Part shown: piece by piece, positions 37,079 to 50,648 of the stretch
Layout of the letters: every line of letters begins with the position of its first letter
Position numbering within the stretch: the first letter of the stretch is position 1
From: Inonotus obliquus
Lineage: Eukaryota; Basidiomycota; Agaricomycetes; Hymenochaetales; Hymenochaetaceae
DNA: 64,000 bases
NCBI GenBank assembly: GCA_032164295.1
Contig: JAJHTX010000007.1
Coordinates: forward strand, 1,648,501 to 1,712,500
Direction: 5' to 3'
Program-made: the position numbers and the translations under genes
Notes under the pieces: generated by a model
What the model was told of the DNA's origin: nothing
Seen by the model: the letters and a program-made list of their open reading frames with translations, nothing else
Databases searched by the model: none

Positions 37079-40000
37079 TCACAACTTCACCTTCTTCCCA
37101 TCCCTCATCCCCATCCCCATCCCTCTCCTCGTCTTCTTCTTCTCACCAACTTTCTCCTCCTTACCTCCATCCTCCCCTGCTTTCCTCTTTTGTCCCATCC
37201 GCCCCATTTGGAGTTGCGGGACCGAAGTCTTGATACTGACAATAGACGACCTTCCGATTCCCGTGGTCTCTGTATTCGATTTATTTGACTGATTTGATTT
37301 GTCCGATTTTGATTTGTTTGAGTTTGAATTTGATTTGGGATCTTTGGGGGGGCGAGAGAGGCGAGAGATTTGTGCTTCTGCGTTTGACCAATCTGTTGAT
37401 GTGTCGTTGATCGCGTATCTATTTTAATCCCGTGAGCGATGTGCGGTGAGATTACGAGATTACGAGATTGTGAAGTTGTGAAGTTGTAAAATTGTGATAA
37501 ATAGTATGAGGGTTTACGTAGGTGAATGATAGATGATAGATGATAGATGATAGATAAGGAATGAGGATATTAAGAAGATGATTGAGATTAAAGAAGGGAA
37601 AGTCTAATGAGTAACACGTATCACGAAAAGCACGAGTTGAAGTGAGAAAAGAATGACTTACTTGGTGATATCAAGAGCTTCAATCAACTCTCGTTGTTTT
37701 TCTTTAAAGGCTCGTTGTTCAGGTGTTTCGTTCTTTTTCTTGACCTCCGTCCTTCGAGATTCCGTCTCTTTCGTACCTTCTGCTTCCGTGGCCGCTTCCA
37801 TTTCATCCTCACCCTCCTCCTCTTCTTCTTCGTCTGCCTTAGTATCTATAATGTTCGACTGGTTTTCTGGTGGTACGGAAGGCGGAGTAGGGAGGGAGAG
37901 TTCCGCGCTAATAGCAGCTTTTTGTACCTCCTGTAGTCGTTTCGTAATTTTACGAATGACTTTGACAAAGAGTGCCAGAGCTTGTGATACGGGTAGTTGG
38001 ATTTCAGCCTAGTATCACAACGAGGGTGAGGGTGATGGTGAGGGCGAGATGACAATAATAACAAGAACAAATACGTACCTCGACATCCTCGATGCTCTTC
38101 CTCTGCAATCCAATTGCAAGAAGAATTGAACTTTGAACAGCACTTAAGTGGACCTCAGGACCTAACCTCTTATCGAAATACAAAGCAGCGACTGTGGGTA
38201 ATAAATCGAGAATGACGTGATAATCGAGTTGGTTATTTGCGTAAGAGTCTAATCGTTTGAGGTCGAAAGGTGTCATTAGTATTGATAGTTCTGGTGCGCC
38301 GATTTCTAGAGTGATAAAGAAGGAGATGGGTTGAGTATTTGATTGTGTTGCGTGAATACGAGAATAGGAGAGTGGTGAATACCTCGCGAAGTGTTTGAGT
38401 CGAGCCGTTTTAATCCTTCATCAGCCGATCCTAGTATACTGAGCGCCATAACGCTACCAAACTCTCTAAACTTGAAAGATAATAACGAGAGGAAACGTCT
38501 TCTGAAATCTAAACGACAAGATGTGTTACTCTCCTTCTACCTCGCCATAGAATGCAATCAAAGTAGATAATTAGTACGTACCTTTTGTGAATTCTCCCAG
38601 CCAGTCTAGGTCACCCTCGGTCGAGCTGTTCAATCCGCGAACCATCACGCAACTGTGCTCTCCAGTAAGTTCGCTTGTGGTTTGTCGGACGTATAGTGGG
38701 ATGTAACCAGCGCGCTTCCAGAATCTATTATAGCATCAATCGAATCAGGACCGAGCTAGATAAAGTCGTTGAGCAGGTATTATCCTCACCGAAGTAAGGA
38801 AGGGGTGAGACCATATGAGACGCCTAGGTAATCCAGTGGCTCTGGCTTTCGCTCAGATAGACGTTGTAAAAGAGGAGGCATGGAGGAAGGAGCTCGGACA
38901 GTTGGGTTATCCGTTAACAAGTCGATGTTCTTTCAAAATTCGCGAGTAAGTGACTTACGATCCACTTTGCACGATATACAGTAAGAGAAACTCACAGAGT
39001 CGACTTTTGCAGGATGAGGATACGACTGTTCTTCTCGGATGTTTTCATCCAAGTTGAAGAATTCTCCACTGTAGTATGAATTTAGAGCGTGAAGGGCTCG
39101 TGCTCCATAACCCATCTAGTAGATGGATGAGTCCATGTATCGAAAGGAATTGAACAGACGTACATTCGTGTAATCTGGATGTGTGGCTATTCTTACTATC
39201 CGCGCACCGGACATCTGCGCGAACCGCGACTCTTGGAATTGCTGAGAAACCAGCCACGGAATCAAATCTCCACCCGTCCTCTGTCCTCGACTGATAGACT
39301 CCATAATCGCCTGTTTACTGATGTTTCCCTCCAGAGCTACTTGAAGTACGACAATCGGTTCGGGGAGGTGACTTTCATCGTCTTTTAGTGGAGGTAGAAG
39401 GACGAAGAGATGGTGCGCTGGAGCATCTGACATGAGTTGTAGGTCATTCGGTTGGTTCTTGTAGTGACTCGCGACATATAACGCCATCATTCTTTGAAGG
39501 AACACTTCTGATGCAGGATGGAAGCTGAATAAAGTATCGCGGGAAACGTAGTAGAGTTCGCATTTGCTTGGATGCGGACAACCATGGACCATACCCCGCG
39601 GAGCAGCGGTAACGTCGAGGCAGAGTAGCGTGTTCAACCAGGCTTCTATTTTATCGCCTGCGGAATAACGAATGGGGGTCTCGAGCTTGATTTCGCGTAG
39701 TGAACGAGCTTTGAGGGGCGCGCTTGTCTGCGGCTTTTTCGATCGGGAAGTGGAAGCGGTATCTTCTGTGGTCGACGAAGCGGATGGACGCGTGCTTTCT
39801 CGGAGCTGCTGGATGAGTTTCAGGGATAGAGAACGTCCCGTGCCCTCATAACCATTGATCGTGGACGCCATGAAAACAAGATATGGGCCAATGAGGTTCC
39901 GAACAAGAGGGAGAGGAATCGCGGCAGCTTCGTCTATTATGACTAGTTCCGCCTGACCGAGCACATGAGCGTCTTGTGGTTGAATGTACTGAATTGTCTG

Positions 40001-41289
40001 CCTATGGTCCCTGAAAATGTTCACCCGTACAATCGCCTTGTTGAACTCGGGATTTGTACTCTGCACAATGTCGTAGTCGAGATGTTCTTCATAACCCAGC
40101 ACGTCCATGCCCTTGAATATGAACTCGAAAAGAGTCTTCAAGTTTTCTGGGCGCGGGCTTGTCACGAAGATATTGGAATATCCGTGAGCAAGAGCGGCGG
40201 CGATTGCGAGTCCGAGTGCAGCGGATTTACCACGACCGCGGGCAGCAGTGAGGGTGACCGTTGAGCTAAGAGTCTTCTCCGCGATGGCATCGACAAACGT
40301 TAGTATAGCCTTTGCTTGATCGAGGGTACGCGCGAGTTTTACAAGCTCTCCAACGGGCTTAGTATCAGCAAGGCTCGTACGCAACTCCGTAAGTTCAGTA
40401 TCTGCTTTGTTCTTCCCCTTCTGAGCATCCTCATACGGCTTGATATCTTTACCGCGCGAGATTGGAAGGACGTTGAGTTCGTCGTCAAGGACCAGACAGT
40501 CTTCGCATGCGCCGAGAGAAAGGATAAAGCGTTCGTTGAAGCGAGCGACTACGGAGTCGTGCGATGAGGTACGATATCGGGCGTGAACATCCTAATACAT
40601 TTCTCAGTCAAGACTCTTCAGGATATGAGTTGAGGACTCACCATGGTCATGGTATATAATTGCCGCAAAGACGTCATCGTCTTTAACAGGAGCACGATTA
40701 GACCTCCGCCTTCCACAGTCTCAATCGTTCTTGCCAGTAAGTTCGGGGTAATCGCTTCAAAGTCTTGCAGTACACACATGCCATACGTGTTTCCGAGGAT
40801 TTTGTGTGATTCCTTGTAATACCTACAAAAAGCTGAATAAAATTGCCAGTTCAACATAACTGGAGTTGCGTACGTGTATCGAATGTCTGTCACCGTGACG
40901 AAAATCTCGAACGGATTTTGCTCGTTTGCCTCACGAATTCCCCGCTTGACTTCTCGTTTTATCTTCGCCTCTCTCTTCTTTCGATGGCTGTAGGCTCAAG
41001 CTATAAGAACCAGGGCAAACAATGAATAGGCGCCCACAACATACCTTGTGAACCCGAGATCCTTCTTATAGCACCATAACACGGACGGTCGTGCGGATAC
41101 TCGGGCTTGCGATAAAAGAAAGTGCAGGTTTACGATCTAAGCGCGCAATCAGAGCGGGTTATGGATAAGGCGCAGGCGACGTACTTGATCTCGACCCTTG
41201 TCTCCCACAAGTACTATGAATGAACGGTGATTCTTCTTCACATTGTTGTTGATGAGAACAGGGATTCGGGGATCCAGCTGCTTCCTCAT
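37079..41289 (-). CDS. KRE33: RNA cytidine acetyltransferase NAT10/Kre33
   Basis: It acetylates cytidines of 18S rRNA and tRNA and acts in small-subunit assembly in the nucleolus. It starts MRKQLDPRIPVLINNNVKKN at 41289. In order: DUF1726 region (SFIVLVGDKGRDQ, SVLWCYKKDLGFT), the helicase-like P-loop TAARGRGKSAALGLAIAAAL, VIIDEAAAIPLPLVRNLIGP and STINGYEGTGRSLSLKLIQQ. The GNAT-type acetyltransferase part has SGARIVRIATHPDYTN joined to MGYGARALHALNSYYSGEFF. The tRNA-binding C-terminal region includes LDYHVILDLLPTVAALYF. The last exons read YAINDTSTDWSNAEAQISRL and a Lys/Arg-rich tail ending KKVKL. The penultimate-to-last intron (37419-37661) holds simple repeats. All catalytic parts are present. 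Confidence 0.93.
37528..37555. repeat. Minisatellite (gatagat)x4 in an intron of KRE33
   Basis: Four exact head-to-tail copies of the 7-mer gatagat lie inside the 243-nt last intron. Imperfect repeats of attacgag and ttgtgaag lie beside it at about 37449-37497. Confidence 0.85.
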
Positions 41290-41778
41290 TATACCACCGT
41301 CTTATAGCTCAACAGTGCCAAATAAAATCCAGAACGACTCAGTGAGTATATGAGAAGAAAGTGATACGAGCATACACAACCAGGGGGCTAGCCAGTTAAA
41401 CAACGTGCAAGTTGAGGTTAGCGATAGCTCAAAATTTCGAAAGAGGATGATCGACGTTTAGTCGAGTTTGGTTAATCAATCCCACGACGATCAATATCCC
41501 AATTTGGAAGTATCCCCTGGATTTACGTTCATGCCTTGACCTCCACCTCGTGGTGGATGCTGCCAGACGGCAGGTATTGAGGTCCACCTGCACAAAGATT
41601 ATTTCTCTCTGTTCTCCTTTTCGCCTCTCTTCTTTCCCCTCTGCTAGATAACTACTGGCCACTTCAAAAGCTTGCACTTTCGTTGTTCGTTGACTCTGCA
41701 AGGACTGGTAATCTACCTGCTTTCGTGCGCATCACTACCTAGCCGTCTACCTCTAGCCCACGTAAGTCCGAAGAGACA

Positions 41779-43921
41779 ATGACAAAGTCCAATATTTCTT
41801 CCTTCTTGTCGAGGATTGCGTCTCGATTAGCCCGGAAACGACACACTCGCGGTCGTCCAAGTCAAGCAATGCGGCACCTTGACAACCTGCCGTTCGATGT
41901 AATTCTAGAGGTGTTTCTGCACCTCGAGTTTACGGACGTGTTGAGCATGGCACTGGTACACTCTCACAACCATCATGCGGTATGGCTTCTGGCTAACTCC
42001 TCTCAACAAAGGTATCCCGTATATTCTACGATGTATCCGAGTCGCTCGTAGTATGGAAGAACTTGGCTTTCAAGCTCATGTGCCGCGGCCGCCGCATTTC
42101 GTTACATGACCGCCTCTCAACGTCCGCACTGACCGCAGCGGAACTCAAACAGTCAGTTCTGCTGGCGATTGCAGCGGAGGAGTCGTGGCTCAAACCAACA
42201 CCCTCTCATGTTGCTCATCCACGCCCGGTCCGACTGGCCGATGTCGATCTTGACCATGCTTCATACATAATGAAATTCACGTCTCAGAGACACCTCGTGC
42301 TGCCCACGAAGTCCGGCGAGCTTGTTGGATGGGACGTTCGAACAGGAATTTGTGCTGGCAAGTACAACATGGGCGCCGACTCCGTCCTAATTAACGTCCA
42401 GGGCGAGTACGAGACGCGGTCGTTGTATTGGATAACTGGGAAGATCTCATCTGAGTAAGTATATGCGTCCGTAAAACGTGCTTTCATTTATAACTTAACC
42501 GCAACTAGTCCCGAACTTGAGCGGAACTTGCATATTAAAATTCTCCGGATTCAGTTCCCAGAGCCTTCTTCATCGGATCCGGTTGGCTTCGATGTGTTAG
42601 GAGATCTGGTAACACCCTGGTCGCTGGCTGCAGAACTTCATTTCCTGGATGCTTCCCAGAGAATGATCTGTGCTGTCTTTCTGAATGAGGAGACCGGTTC
42701 GGCGGGTTTACATGTGGTATTGGATTGGAAGACCGGACTCAGTCACATCTTCGATACCGGTATCAGATACGTAAGCCCAATCGTACATGCTGCTCCGATA
42801 CACGCCTAATACACTTTTCTTAGGAATACGGCAGAGCTGTTATAGGTCTGCACTTGTCTGCTGACAAGCAGTCTATCATCGTCCGCAGCGAAGAATGCGG
42901 AGTTGAGATACGTCGCGCATATTCACTCAGTCAGATGCGGTCCCGTGCTTCTATTTGGAATGTGGCGCGGAGACCTACCCAATCTTTGCCTCTACTTCGT
43001 CCAGCAGCGGCCTCGGCGTTTCGCTGGGAGCACGAGCATCATGCGTTTGACTTTATCATGGCGCCACACACTGTTTGGTTACTTCCTCAGTGGTGGCCGA
43101 CACTACCTGGCGTACCACGGCGAACAAGCACGATTATCCTCTACCTTTCATTCACGGATGGCCCGGACGGGCATGCTCGCCGCTTCTGGCGGGCTGCGCA
43201 GCACTACTCTGAGGCGGTAGAATCTGCAACGGAAGGCGAGGATGACTGGGTAGACAAATACGACTCCACAATGGCGTGGAATAGTCAAGGAGAGATAGCT
43301 GGCGGTGCGCCATGTTCGACTGCGCGGAGCGTCGTGAATATTGGTGCAGATGCCGTGACGATTAGCTTGGGGCACCATGGACTTCCTATTCTCGCGCAAA
43401 GTTTCAATCATCTCGGCTGGATTGAAGAGACGACAACAGGAGATGATTCTGATGAGGACATGGATGTAGGTGGGCTTCAAAAGCTCCGTCCGCAAAGATT
43501 ATTCGCCAAGGCACGCCGACGCGCATCGCGACTACGACATCGCTCCCGCTCTCCCCCTCGACCCACTCGAGTGCTCAAACTCGTGACATTCCCAGACCCA
43601 GGTGTTACACCAATTTCTTCGAAATGCAAGCTCCACAAAAAACCTAAAAGATTTGGCGTCAATAGTCCATGTGAATGCACGACGTTACAGCCAGTAACGC
43701 TGGATGTTCCGTCATCGGTACTAGACGATGTATACCACATGTTCCTCGATCCTGCAGCGGGAACAATCACACTCGCCACAGTGGACAACGAGCTGCATGT
43801 GTACCAATATGGTATGCCTGTTGTCGGTCCAGTGGGACCTAAGTCCGGTCCTTCCGAGACGGAGAGCCACGCTTCTCCACCTTCTCCTCACACTCCTCAA
43901 ATGCCTGTTGTAACTGCCTAA
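41779..43921 (+). CDS. F-box protein with long C-terminal beta-rich region
   Basis: It starts MTKSNISSFLSRIASRLARK. The F-box follows: HLDNLPFDVILEVFLHLEFT, DVLSMAL, then after a short intron VSRIFYDVSESLVVWKNLAF. About 550 residues follow with repeated beta-like segments such as RHLVLPTKSGELVGWDVRTG and GLHLSADKQSIIVRSE, which could form a degenerate WD-type propeller (inference). A basic Arg/Ser stretch (RRRASRLRHRSRSPPRPTR) and a Pro/Ser tail ending MPVVTA close the protein. F-box proteins are usually substrate adaptors of SCF ubiquitin ligases; the substrate is unknown. Three short introns are removed by frame continuity. It is divergent from KRE33, with 489 bp between the starts. Confidence 0.8.
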
Positions 43922-46900
43922 AAGCTCAAAATAACGTGAGAGTTTCTATTTTCTTGTCTTGAAACTGATGCCCGTGTATCCAACTATTCCCTCCAACACT
44001 CCTTTATTCTAACTTTCCCCGTTAAATCTGTTTCCATCATGCTGTGACTTTTTCGCATCCTCTCTATGTATTGGGTTGTTGTACTAAGCTCGCTCTTACC
44101 CCGCTCACTACTGTATGCTAGCTCATAGTGTTCATCTGTTCTGCAGACTGCGGTCATGATATGTCGTACTATTTATTACTATTTCCCCAAGAGTCGCGCA
44201 GCGCGCTTATGTGACAGGGCAGCATGCCCACCATGTGATTGTAACTGCGGGATTCCTATCCATGTTAGAGTCTAGGCTAACCATCCGACCGCCATCCAAT
44301 CCCCACAATCAATGTCTAAAATTTCGATGAAAAGTCACATTCCCTCAGCACTCAGCCGTAACCCACAGAAGTCGGGTTGAACCGTCGTAACCCACAGACG
44401 CGTTGTGCCACCCGATGACATGATGAAGTTGTTCTACTTGCAGCGTAACGCGATTCACAGTAGTGCTCCGATGAATCCCATTCGACGAATTAGAATGATA
44501 ACCGTGATTCGGCGTTCGCGCGTATAGTCTGCTTCATAAACATGGGTGGAGACTAAGAAAGAAAAGTCTCGATCAGTTTCGATCTGCGAAAACTGGTTAT
44601 TTTCGAACCTGTCGTGATGCTTTCTCTCGTAAGTTTATGCAATTTCTCAGTCCAATGCAACTTACGGTATCCTAGGACGATTCGCCCGGACCAGAGTCAT
44701 TGGTGCTACCTGCCAGTTGGCGCTGAGCTGAGCATAATAGCATATAGGACTCTGACCGTCGAAGCAGTACCCACGGGAGAAGGAGGCGAGGAAGAAAGGT
44801 AGAGGATGCAAGTTTGCGCAGGTTCGCCGTGGGCATTACGAATCGACAAGTCAATGGGCCATAGGTTGTAGGCCAATAACGATTTCGGAGGTGCCTCTGA
44901 TGGGGTCGTGAGGGATCCAAGGTCGTTGCAGCAATGCTGGTCTTAATCCCGCCTTCAAACTAAGACAGAAAGTTACCACGTACTTGACATTCGCGAACAT
45001 GAAGACTGGGCGTCATGAAGAACGGCTGACTTCAGAACCTGTCAGTCGGTTTATATTGCACTGGGCAAGGGCGTTCTAGTCATCCCGTAGAACAAAATAC
45101 CCGAATGGGCAAATCTGGGCAAATCTGCACTGGTCTTTACATCCGTCCTTTGGTGGTCAAGTTAATCAATGCGTATCAGTGCCCGAGGAGTTATGGATGG
45201 TAGGGACGCGGTGGGTCTGCACGCTGTGAGTCCTCGTGCCACTGACACTTTGAAGCACTACTGAGAGCTTGACGTTGCAGGGGCCTCTCACCACATCACT
45301 GCTATTGCACGGGCTACCTCCAAGGCGCTTTCGGACGGTACCAGTCTATTGTTTCACAGGCTCTGTTGTGATCTTGCCAAGTATCTCGATGGAAACGATA
45401 ATAGGTGTCAAACCGGAGTAGCATGAGGGATAGGAGCTGACACGAAGAAAGCCAGGTGAGACCAATACCAGACGCTGTGTCAGGCGTTGCATTGAACATT
45501 ATCCGGATAGCAATACCGCGAGCGGAGGTGAATCGGGCACTCTGTCTCCAGCGATCTTGCGCAGTCACTTCCCCACCTGAATTGGTTTTGCATTCGAGGT
45601 CCCAGCAGCTGCGAAGCTATGTTGCTCCTGGACTGGGCGACCATGAATTCTTCAATACACAAGGCTTCTCACATCCGTCTTTACCCGAAGCTCCCCTGGT
45701 TATCGCCAAAGATTGCAGAAAGAAGGACTTCGAAGTCAGATGGATGTTGGCCGTCTTTCCTTTCATCGTGTCAAAGCGAATGTGGAACAGCTTCGTACGG
45801 ACCGGTGGAACATATCATGTACAGCGTTGGAAATCCAGATCAAATTTCCCTATCGTCAGTTTCGGGGAAGCATGTGTAATACACGCAGGCAACGCTATTG
45901 GGTATCATTCCCCTTGGAGACCTTCGTTTGCCACCCTTCAAGACCAAGAAGGAAACTCGGGGGTAACAAGGATGTTCCGTTAGGACGACAAGAGCACGGC
46001 GCCCGATTGTCGCCGACGTGATAGAACAATACTTGGTGAAGCAGGACATTTGCTCTGTAAAGGGTCCGTAATACGTATATGCAATACATTCGGATTCGAG
46101 AGCTCGTACTTCCGACCTTTTGCGTATGAACTCCAGGCTCCAACGGTCGGATCCTCGTGTGGATTTCAAATTTTCCAAGCAAATTCTCTTGCGTACCCCA
46201 TCTCCTCCGGGCATGCCTCAGCAGAGATTCAACAGCCGTCAGAACTCACCCAGTTTTGCTGGTTCGAGGCGAGTTAGGGCCGCTCAACAACGGTTAGTCC
46301 CTCGACATTCACTTCCCAGGCTGGTTCTGACATATTCGCTTGGCGAAAGCCGGTCAGTCGGCAACTGCATGTGGAGGATTCCTATAATCGGTGAGAACTA
46401 AGAGAGCGCGACAGATAACAGAGTGACGAACTCTTGCGAGCTCAAGGCCAAGCATATCATATGCACATCCTTTACGCGCGAGCTATCCAATAATCCATAG
46501 AAGCGTCTGAGAGGCCATTCCTGGAAGTCTGGGTCGTGTGACTACTCTTCCCGAATAGATTACATGGACCTTGATCGAACGCGAAGACCCGGTGACGAGA
46601 AGAATCTGGGAGGGCGAGCTGCCCACCCACTTTTGGTCCGTTGATCGGAGGCCAAGCGTATTTAACCAAGCGTAGCCCCGTAAACTCCGTCGTTCACCCC
46701 ACGCTCCGGGATCCAAGACAATTCATGAAGCTGCTTCACGCCGCAAGAGGTATGTATGGTCGCATCTCCCGACCGAGACTTGGAACCCTCAAATTTTATT
46801 GTCTTCCATCTTATCAGGACTTGTCAAGTATACGGGCAACGCAATTGCCGTAGGTTTTGTTGAGATCTGTTGGACTATTCTATGGTACTCGATGGTGAAT

Positions 46901-47875
46901 AGCGCAGACTGATCATGAACGATCATCGCAGGAGCCCGGGAGTAAGATGTCACAAGTACGCCCTGCTTGGCTCCGATATGGGATGAATTGGCTGATTGGC
47001 TAAGGTCCGTATGCCATCGAGTTCAGGTATCCAAAGCATCTTTTGTCGGGATGGAGCGAGAATTAGGAATGATAACAGAAGTCTCGGCTAATGGGCCACA
47101 GGTCGCAGGATCCTGAGTATTGACTAGCTATGGAAGATATGACCGGGATGAATCGGAGGAGGGCGTGCTTGGACGGCTTTCAAATTCGCTGCAGGGTCGA
47201 AAGGAGTTTAAATTTGTTCCAATTGGAGGGGAGGCTCTGGAAAATGTAATCCTATGGGGCCGGTTGGCGGAAGTAATCTTCCGGGTTCCACGGGTTCAGG
47301 AGAAAACGTTTGGAGATCACCTGGGAGAAGGACCTGTGATAAACTTAGCAAAACGGAGCTACTTACTCTCGCACGTTACTCATCCAACGCTTGCCGTTGA
47401 ATACGAATACGAATAGGCAGCAGTGGCCTTCTATCTCCCTTTCTCCAGCTATTTTCCCATTCCTCTACGAAAGGGTGTCCACCGGTGGGCAGAGTCTGAC
47501 CTATTTTGGAATGAACCAAAAATAGAATTATGCTTAGGAAACGGAGCCGAACGCCGACCGGACCCCGCTTCCGTTTTCTTACTTTTTTTCTGGTAGGTAT
47601 TTTATCCTCTGGGATTCATTCCAGGATTCAAGCTTGAATGGACACTCGACACTCAAAAGATCAGAGACGGCCAGGATGGGATAATGATTGCGGGGCGCGT
47701 GGGCAAAAAGTCTATGACAGGAATCAAATGGATGTGGGGATGCGGGGAGCCAAGCGCAAAAAACATGTCACATTTTCGATTGCCCATCAGAATATCATAA
47801 AACCGCTCGGAGCACGTGCACAGACATTCATACGAAGGTTCAAACTAGGGGCACTGAACTATATCGATGGTCATA
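43922..47875. other. Gene-poor 4 kb stretch
   Basis: Many overlapping short ORFs appear on both strands, none with a family motif or consistent splice sites. Local duplications are visible: cgtaacccacaga at about 44356 and 44388, and a tandem gggcaaatct near 45105-45125. Fragments around 44850 and 47090 share aatgggcca(t/c)aggt. This is probably non-coding or decayed mobile DNA. Confidence 0.4.
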
Positions 47876-47876
47876 C

Positions 47877-47886
47877 TGGTATAAAT
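47877..47886 (+). promoter_or_regulatory. Likely TATA box of the JEN-type transporter gene
   Basis: GGTATAAATA lies about 150 bp upstream of the ATG at 48032, followed by a pyrimidine-rich leader. Confidence 0.45.
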
Positions 47887-48031
47887 ACATGGCCGCGTAC
47901 CAGTCAGCTTCCAACGTTCTTCCGTCCCTTCTCTCAGGACAGTCGACGCCCCTCTGCCTCGTTCCCTCACCCCATCGGCCACTCGTCTGCTATTAGCATA
48001 AGCGAACGATTCGTCGGGTTGTTGAGCGGTA

Positions 48032-49708
48032 ATGGCACCGTACTTCATCCGCAACCTCATCCCTCGTCGGGAGAGGACAGCGTCGACTCCTCTTACCCTT
48101 CTCCAGGCTCTCGCTTCTCTCACCCCTGTTCAGATCCTTCAGGTTTTCTGCGGTTGGTTTGCCTGGACGTGTGATGCCATCGACTTCTTCACCGTCTCTC
48201 TGAGCGTCACTGCTCTTGAAGAGGTCTTCAACAAGCCGACCAGTACCATCGTAAGTTTACGTCAGACTAAGAAGACAGGAAACTAAAATATGAATTTGTT
48301 ATAGACGACAAGTATCACGCTGACCCTTCTGTTCCGTCCTGCGGGCGCTGTCATATTTGGTATCCTGTCTGATCGATATGGACGTCGGTGGCCGCTCGTT
48401 GCTTGTCTTGTACTACTTTGTGTCTTCCAAATAGGCTCTGGATTTGTGACGAGCTTCCAGCAATTCCTAGCCCTCCGTTCGCTCTTTGGTGAGCAAGCAT
48501 ATATTCAGCTCGCAAGAATTCCATTTTGATTTAGACTGGTCCTGAATAGGTATATGTATGGGTGGAGTGTGGGGTCTTGCTGCAGCAACGGCGCTCGAAA
48601 ACTTGCCTGTGGAAGCACGTGGCTTTATCTCGGGTATACTCCAACAGGGATATGCTGTTGGCTACCTTATCGCCGCTGTCATCGATCTCAAGCTCGTTCC
48701 TCAGGCCGCGGTCGGATGGCGCGCATTGTTCTGGACCGCCGCGGGCATCTCCGCCCTTGCCGCCGTCGTGCGCGCTATCACCCCTGAATCAGAATTCTTC
48801 TTGCGCGCAAAGGCAGCGCGTGGGACCGTCGATACGAGGACCAAGACTCGTGTATTCTTGCATGAGACGAATGTGATGCTTAAACGCCATTGGTTACTTT
48901 GCATTTATGCGGTATTCCTAATGGCTGGATTCAACTTCCTGTCGCATGGAAGTCAGGATCTTTACCCGACGTATCTTCGAGTCACCAAAGGGTTTTCTCC
49001 AAGTCAATCCACCACAGCTACTATCATTGGTAACTGCGGTGCTATTGCTGGTGGTGCCATTGCGGGATGGGCGAGTCAACATATTGGAAGACGTCTTGCA
49101 ATCATCATTTGCGTTCTGATCGTCGGAGCTTTCATTCCGCTTTGGATCTTACCGAACAATTTCAGTGGACTTGCCGCAGGAGCTTTCTGTCTTCAATTTG
49201 GTGTACAAGGCGCTTGGGGTGTTATTCCTATTTTCCTTTCCGAGATTTCACCTCCCGCTTTCCGTGGAACGTTCCCTGGTGTTTCGTACCAACTCGGTAA
49301 CATGATCTCCTCTGCTTCAGCGCAGATCGAAGCCAGTACGTATCTCAACTTCCTTCTGATTACCGTCTCAGTGCTGACTTTGTAAATTGTTCAGCCGGAG
49401 GAAGAAACATGCGAACAACTATAGCCGTAGACGGAGAAGTCCGAGACGTTCCAGACTACGCAAAAGTCCAAGGTATCTTTATAGGCGTAATCGCAGCTTT
49501 CGTCGTCTGTACCACTATAATCGGTCCCGAGAATCATGGAGCACATTTCGAACGTTCTAAAGCAGCGTTTGAAGAAGGTGCAGGTGAAGATCAGATTGCT
49601 AGTATTGATGAAGGTGAGAAGGATGGTGGTAGAGATGGTGTGACAGAAGTTAGACGTGAGACGTCGAAGGAGTCGAGTGGTAGGGATTCTATTGGTGAGA
49701 AGGCGTAG
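48032..49708 (+). CDS. JEN1: JEN-type monocarboxylate (lactate/pyruvate) proton symporter, MFS
   Basis: It imports short carboxylic acids across the plasma membrane with protons (family knowledge). It starts MAPYFIRNLIPRRERTASTP. Membrane segments follow, with DAIDFFTVSLSVTALEEVFN, the MFS loop GILSDRYGRRWPLVACLVLL, and GGVWGLAAATALENLPVEAR. The JEN signature N..(S/T)H.(S/T)QD...T is intact in FNFLSHGSQDLYPTYL. The later half has AGGAIAGWASQHIGRRLAII and VIPIFLSEISPPAFRGTFPG. After the last intron the C-terminus runs VQGIFIGVIAAFVVCTTIIG and ends in a charged, Ser-rich cytoplasmic tail (ETSKESSGRDSIGEKA). The protein looks intact. JEN genes are often repressed by glucose, but I saw no confirmed site for this. 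Confidence 0.9.
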
Positions 49709-50648
49709 GGTTGTTGGTGTCGTTGTTGGTGATGATGATGTTGAGTTGTTGAGTTTTGCGTGGAACGCCTGGTCAAGGGGATTATCGAGTCCATAGCAAC
49801 ACCGCTCTTTACCCACGATCACGGTCATGATTATGACATACTTATGCGATAATTCTTCCTTTCTCTTTTCTCATTCTGTATTTTTTGTTCTCGCCGCTGA
49901 TTTTCACATCAAAACGTCTCATGAAAACGAGCTGTAGTACTACAAGTACTAGTACTGTATCTTTTTTTGTTTTTCTCTTTTATAGAAAGAACGTGTAGAT
50001 GGGACGATACTGCGCGGTTTTCGCAAGATAACATTTTGTGTGATCAATCGATTAATATTGTTTCTTTCGGTGTCATGTTAGATATGAACGCAACGATTAA
50101 GAAAAGAAATCCTATTCCCACACAGGGTACAAATACGTCTACGCCTTACACCTCGAAAAAACATCACAATACACCATACACAACAACAACAATTCGTAGT
50201 GGCCACAGTGGACGCCAAGCGCCTACACCAGGGATCGCCGCACACCGACACGGACCCACAAACCCCTGCAAATCAACCACCATTCAAGATTCAACACCAT
50301 TTCAATTTCTTGTACTTCTTGGGACGTTTCACCAAGAACTTGGCGGATAGCCACAAACCATAACTAACCATGACTCTGATGCAGGGAGAATGGTGCCAAG
50401 AGCCGGAGCGCCTTGAGCCCTTGGACCCCTCTCTCGACGATCGACGAGACGAGACGAGACGACCACGACCAAGACAATAGGTATCACGTGCTACGTGAAT
50501 GATATTGAATCGTCGGGACCGAGTAAAGGGGTAGTGAAATGGCGACATGAACGATCGAAAGTGAAGAGCAGGAGAGCTTGAGAAGGAAGAAAAGAGTATA
50601 TATTCGGTTTATATCATATGAAGCGATGAGTGAAGGATAGCGCTATGC
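49709..50648. other. Intergenic between two converging 3' ends
   Basis: No gene is seen. The stretch is AT-rich, with short low-complexity ORFs (for example 49967-50350) of no recognisable family, and a gacgagacgagacgac run near 50443. Confidence 0.45.

Noticed and set aside
36957..37292. Plus-strand 111-codon Pro/Phe/Ser-rich ORF
   Set aside because: It is antisense to the Lys-rich C-terminal exon and 3' end of KRE33.
45456..46021. Long plus-strand ORFs in the gene-poor stretch
   Set aside because: Several frames are open at once, with no domain and no splice signals in agreement; there is no support for a gene.
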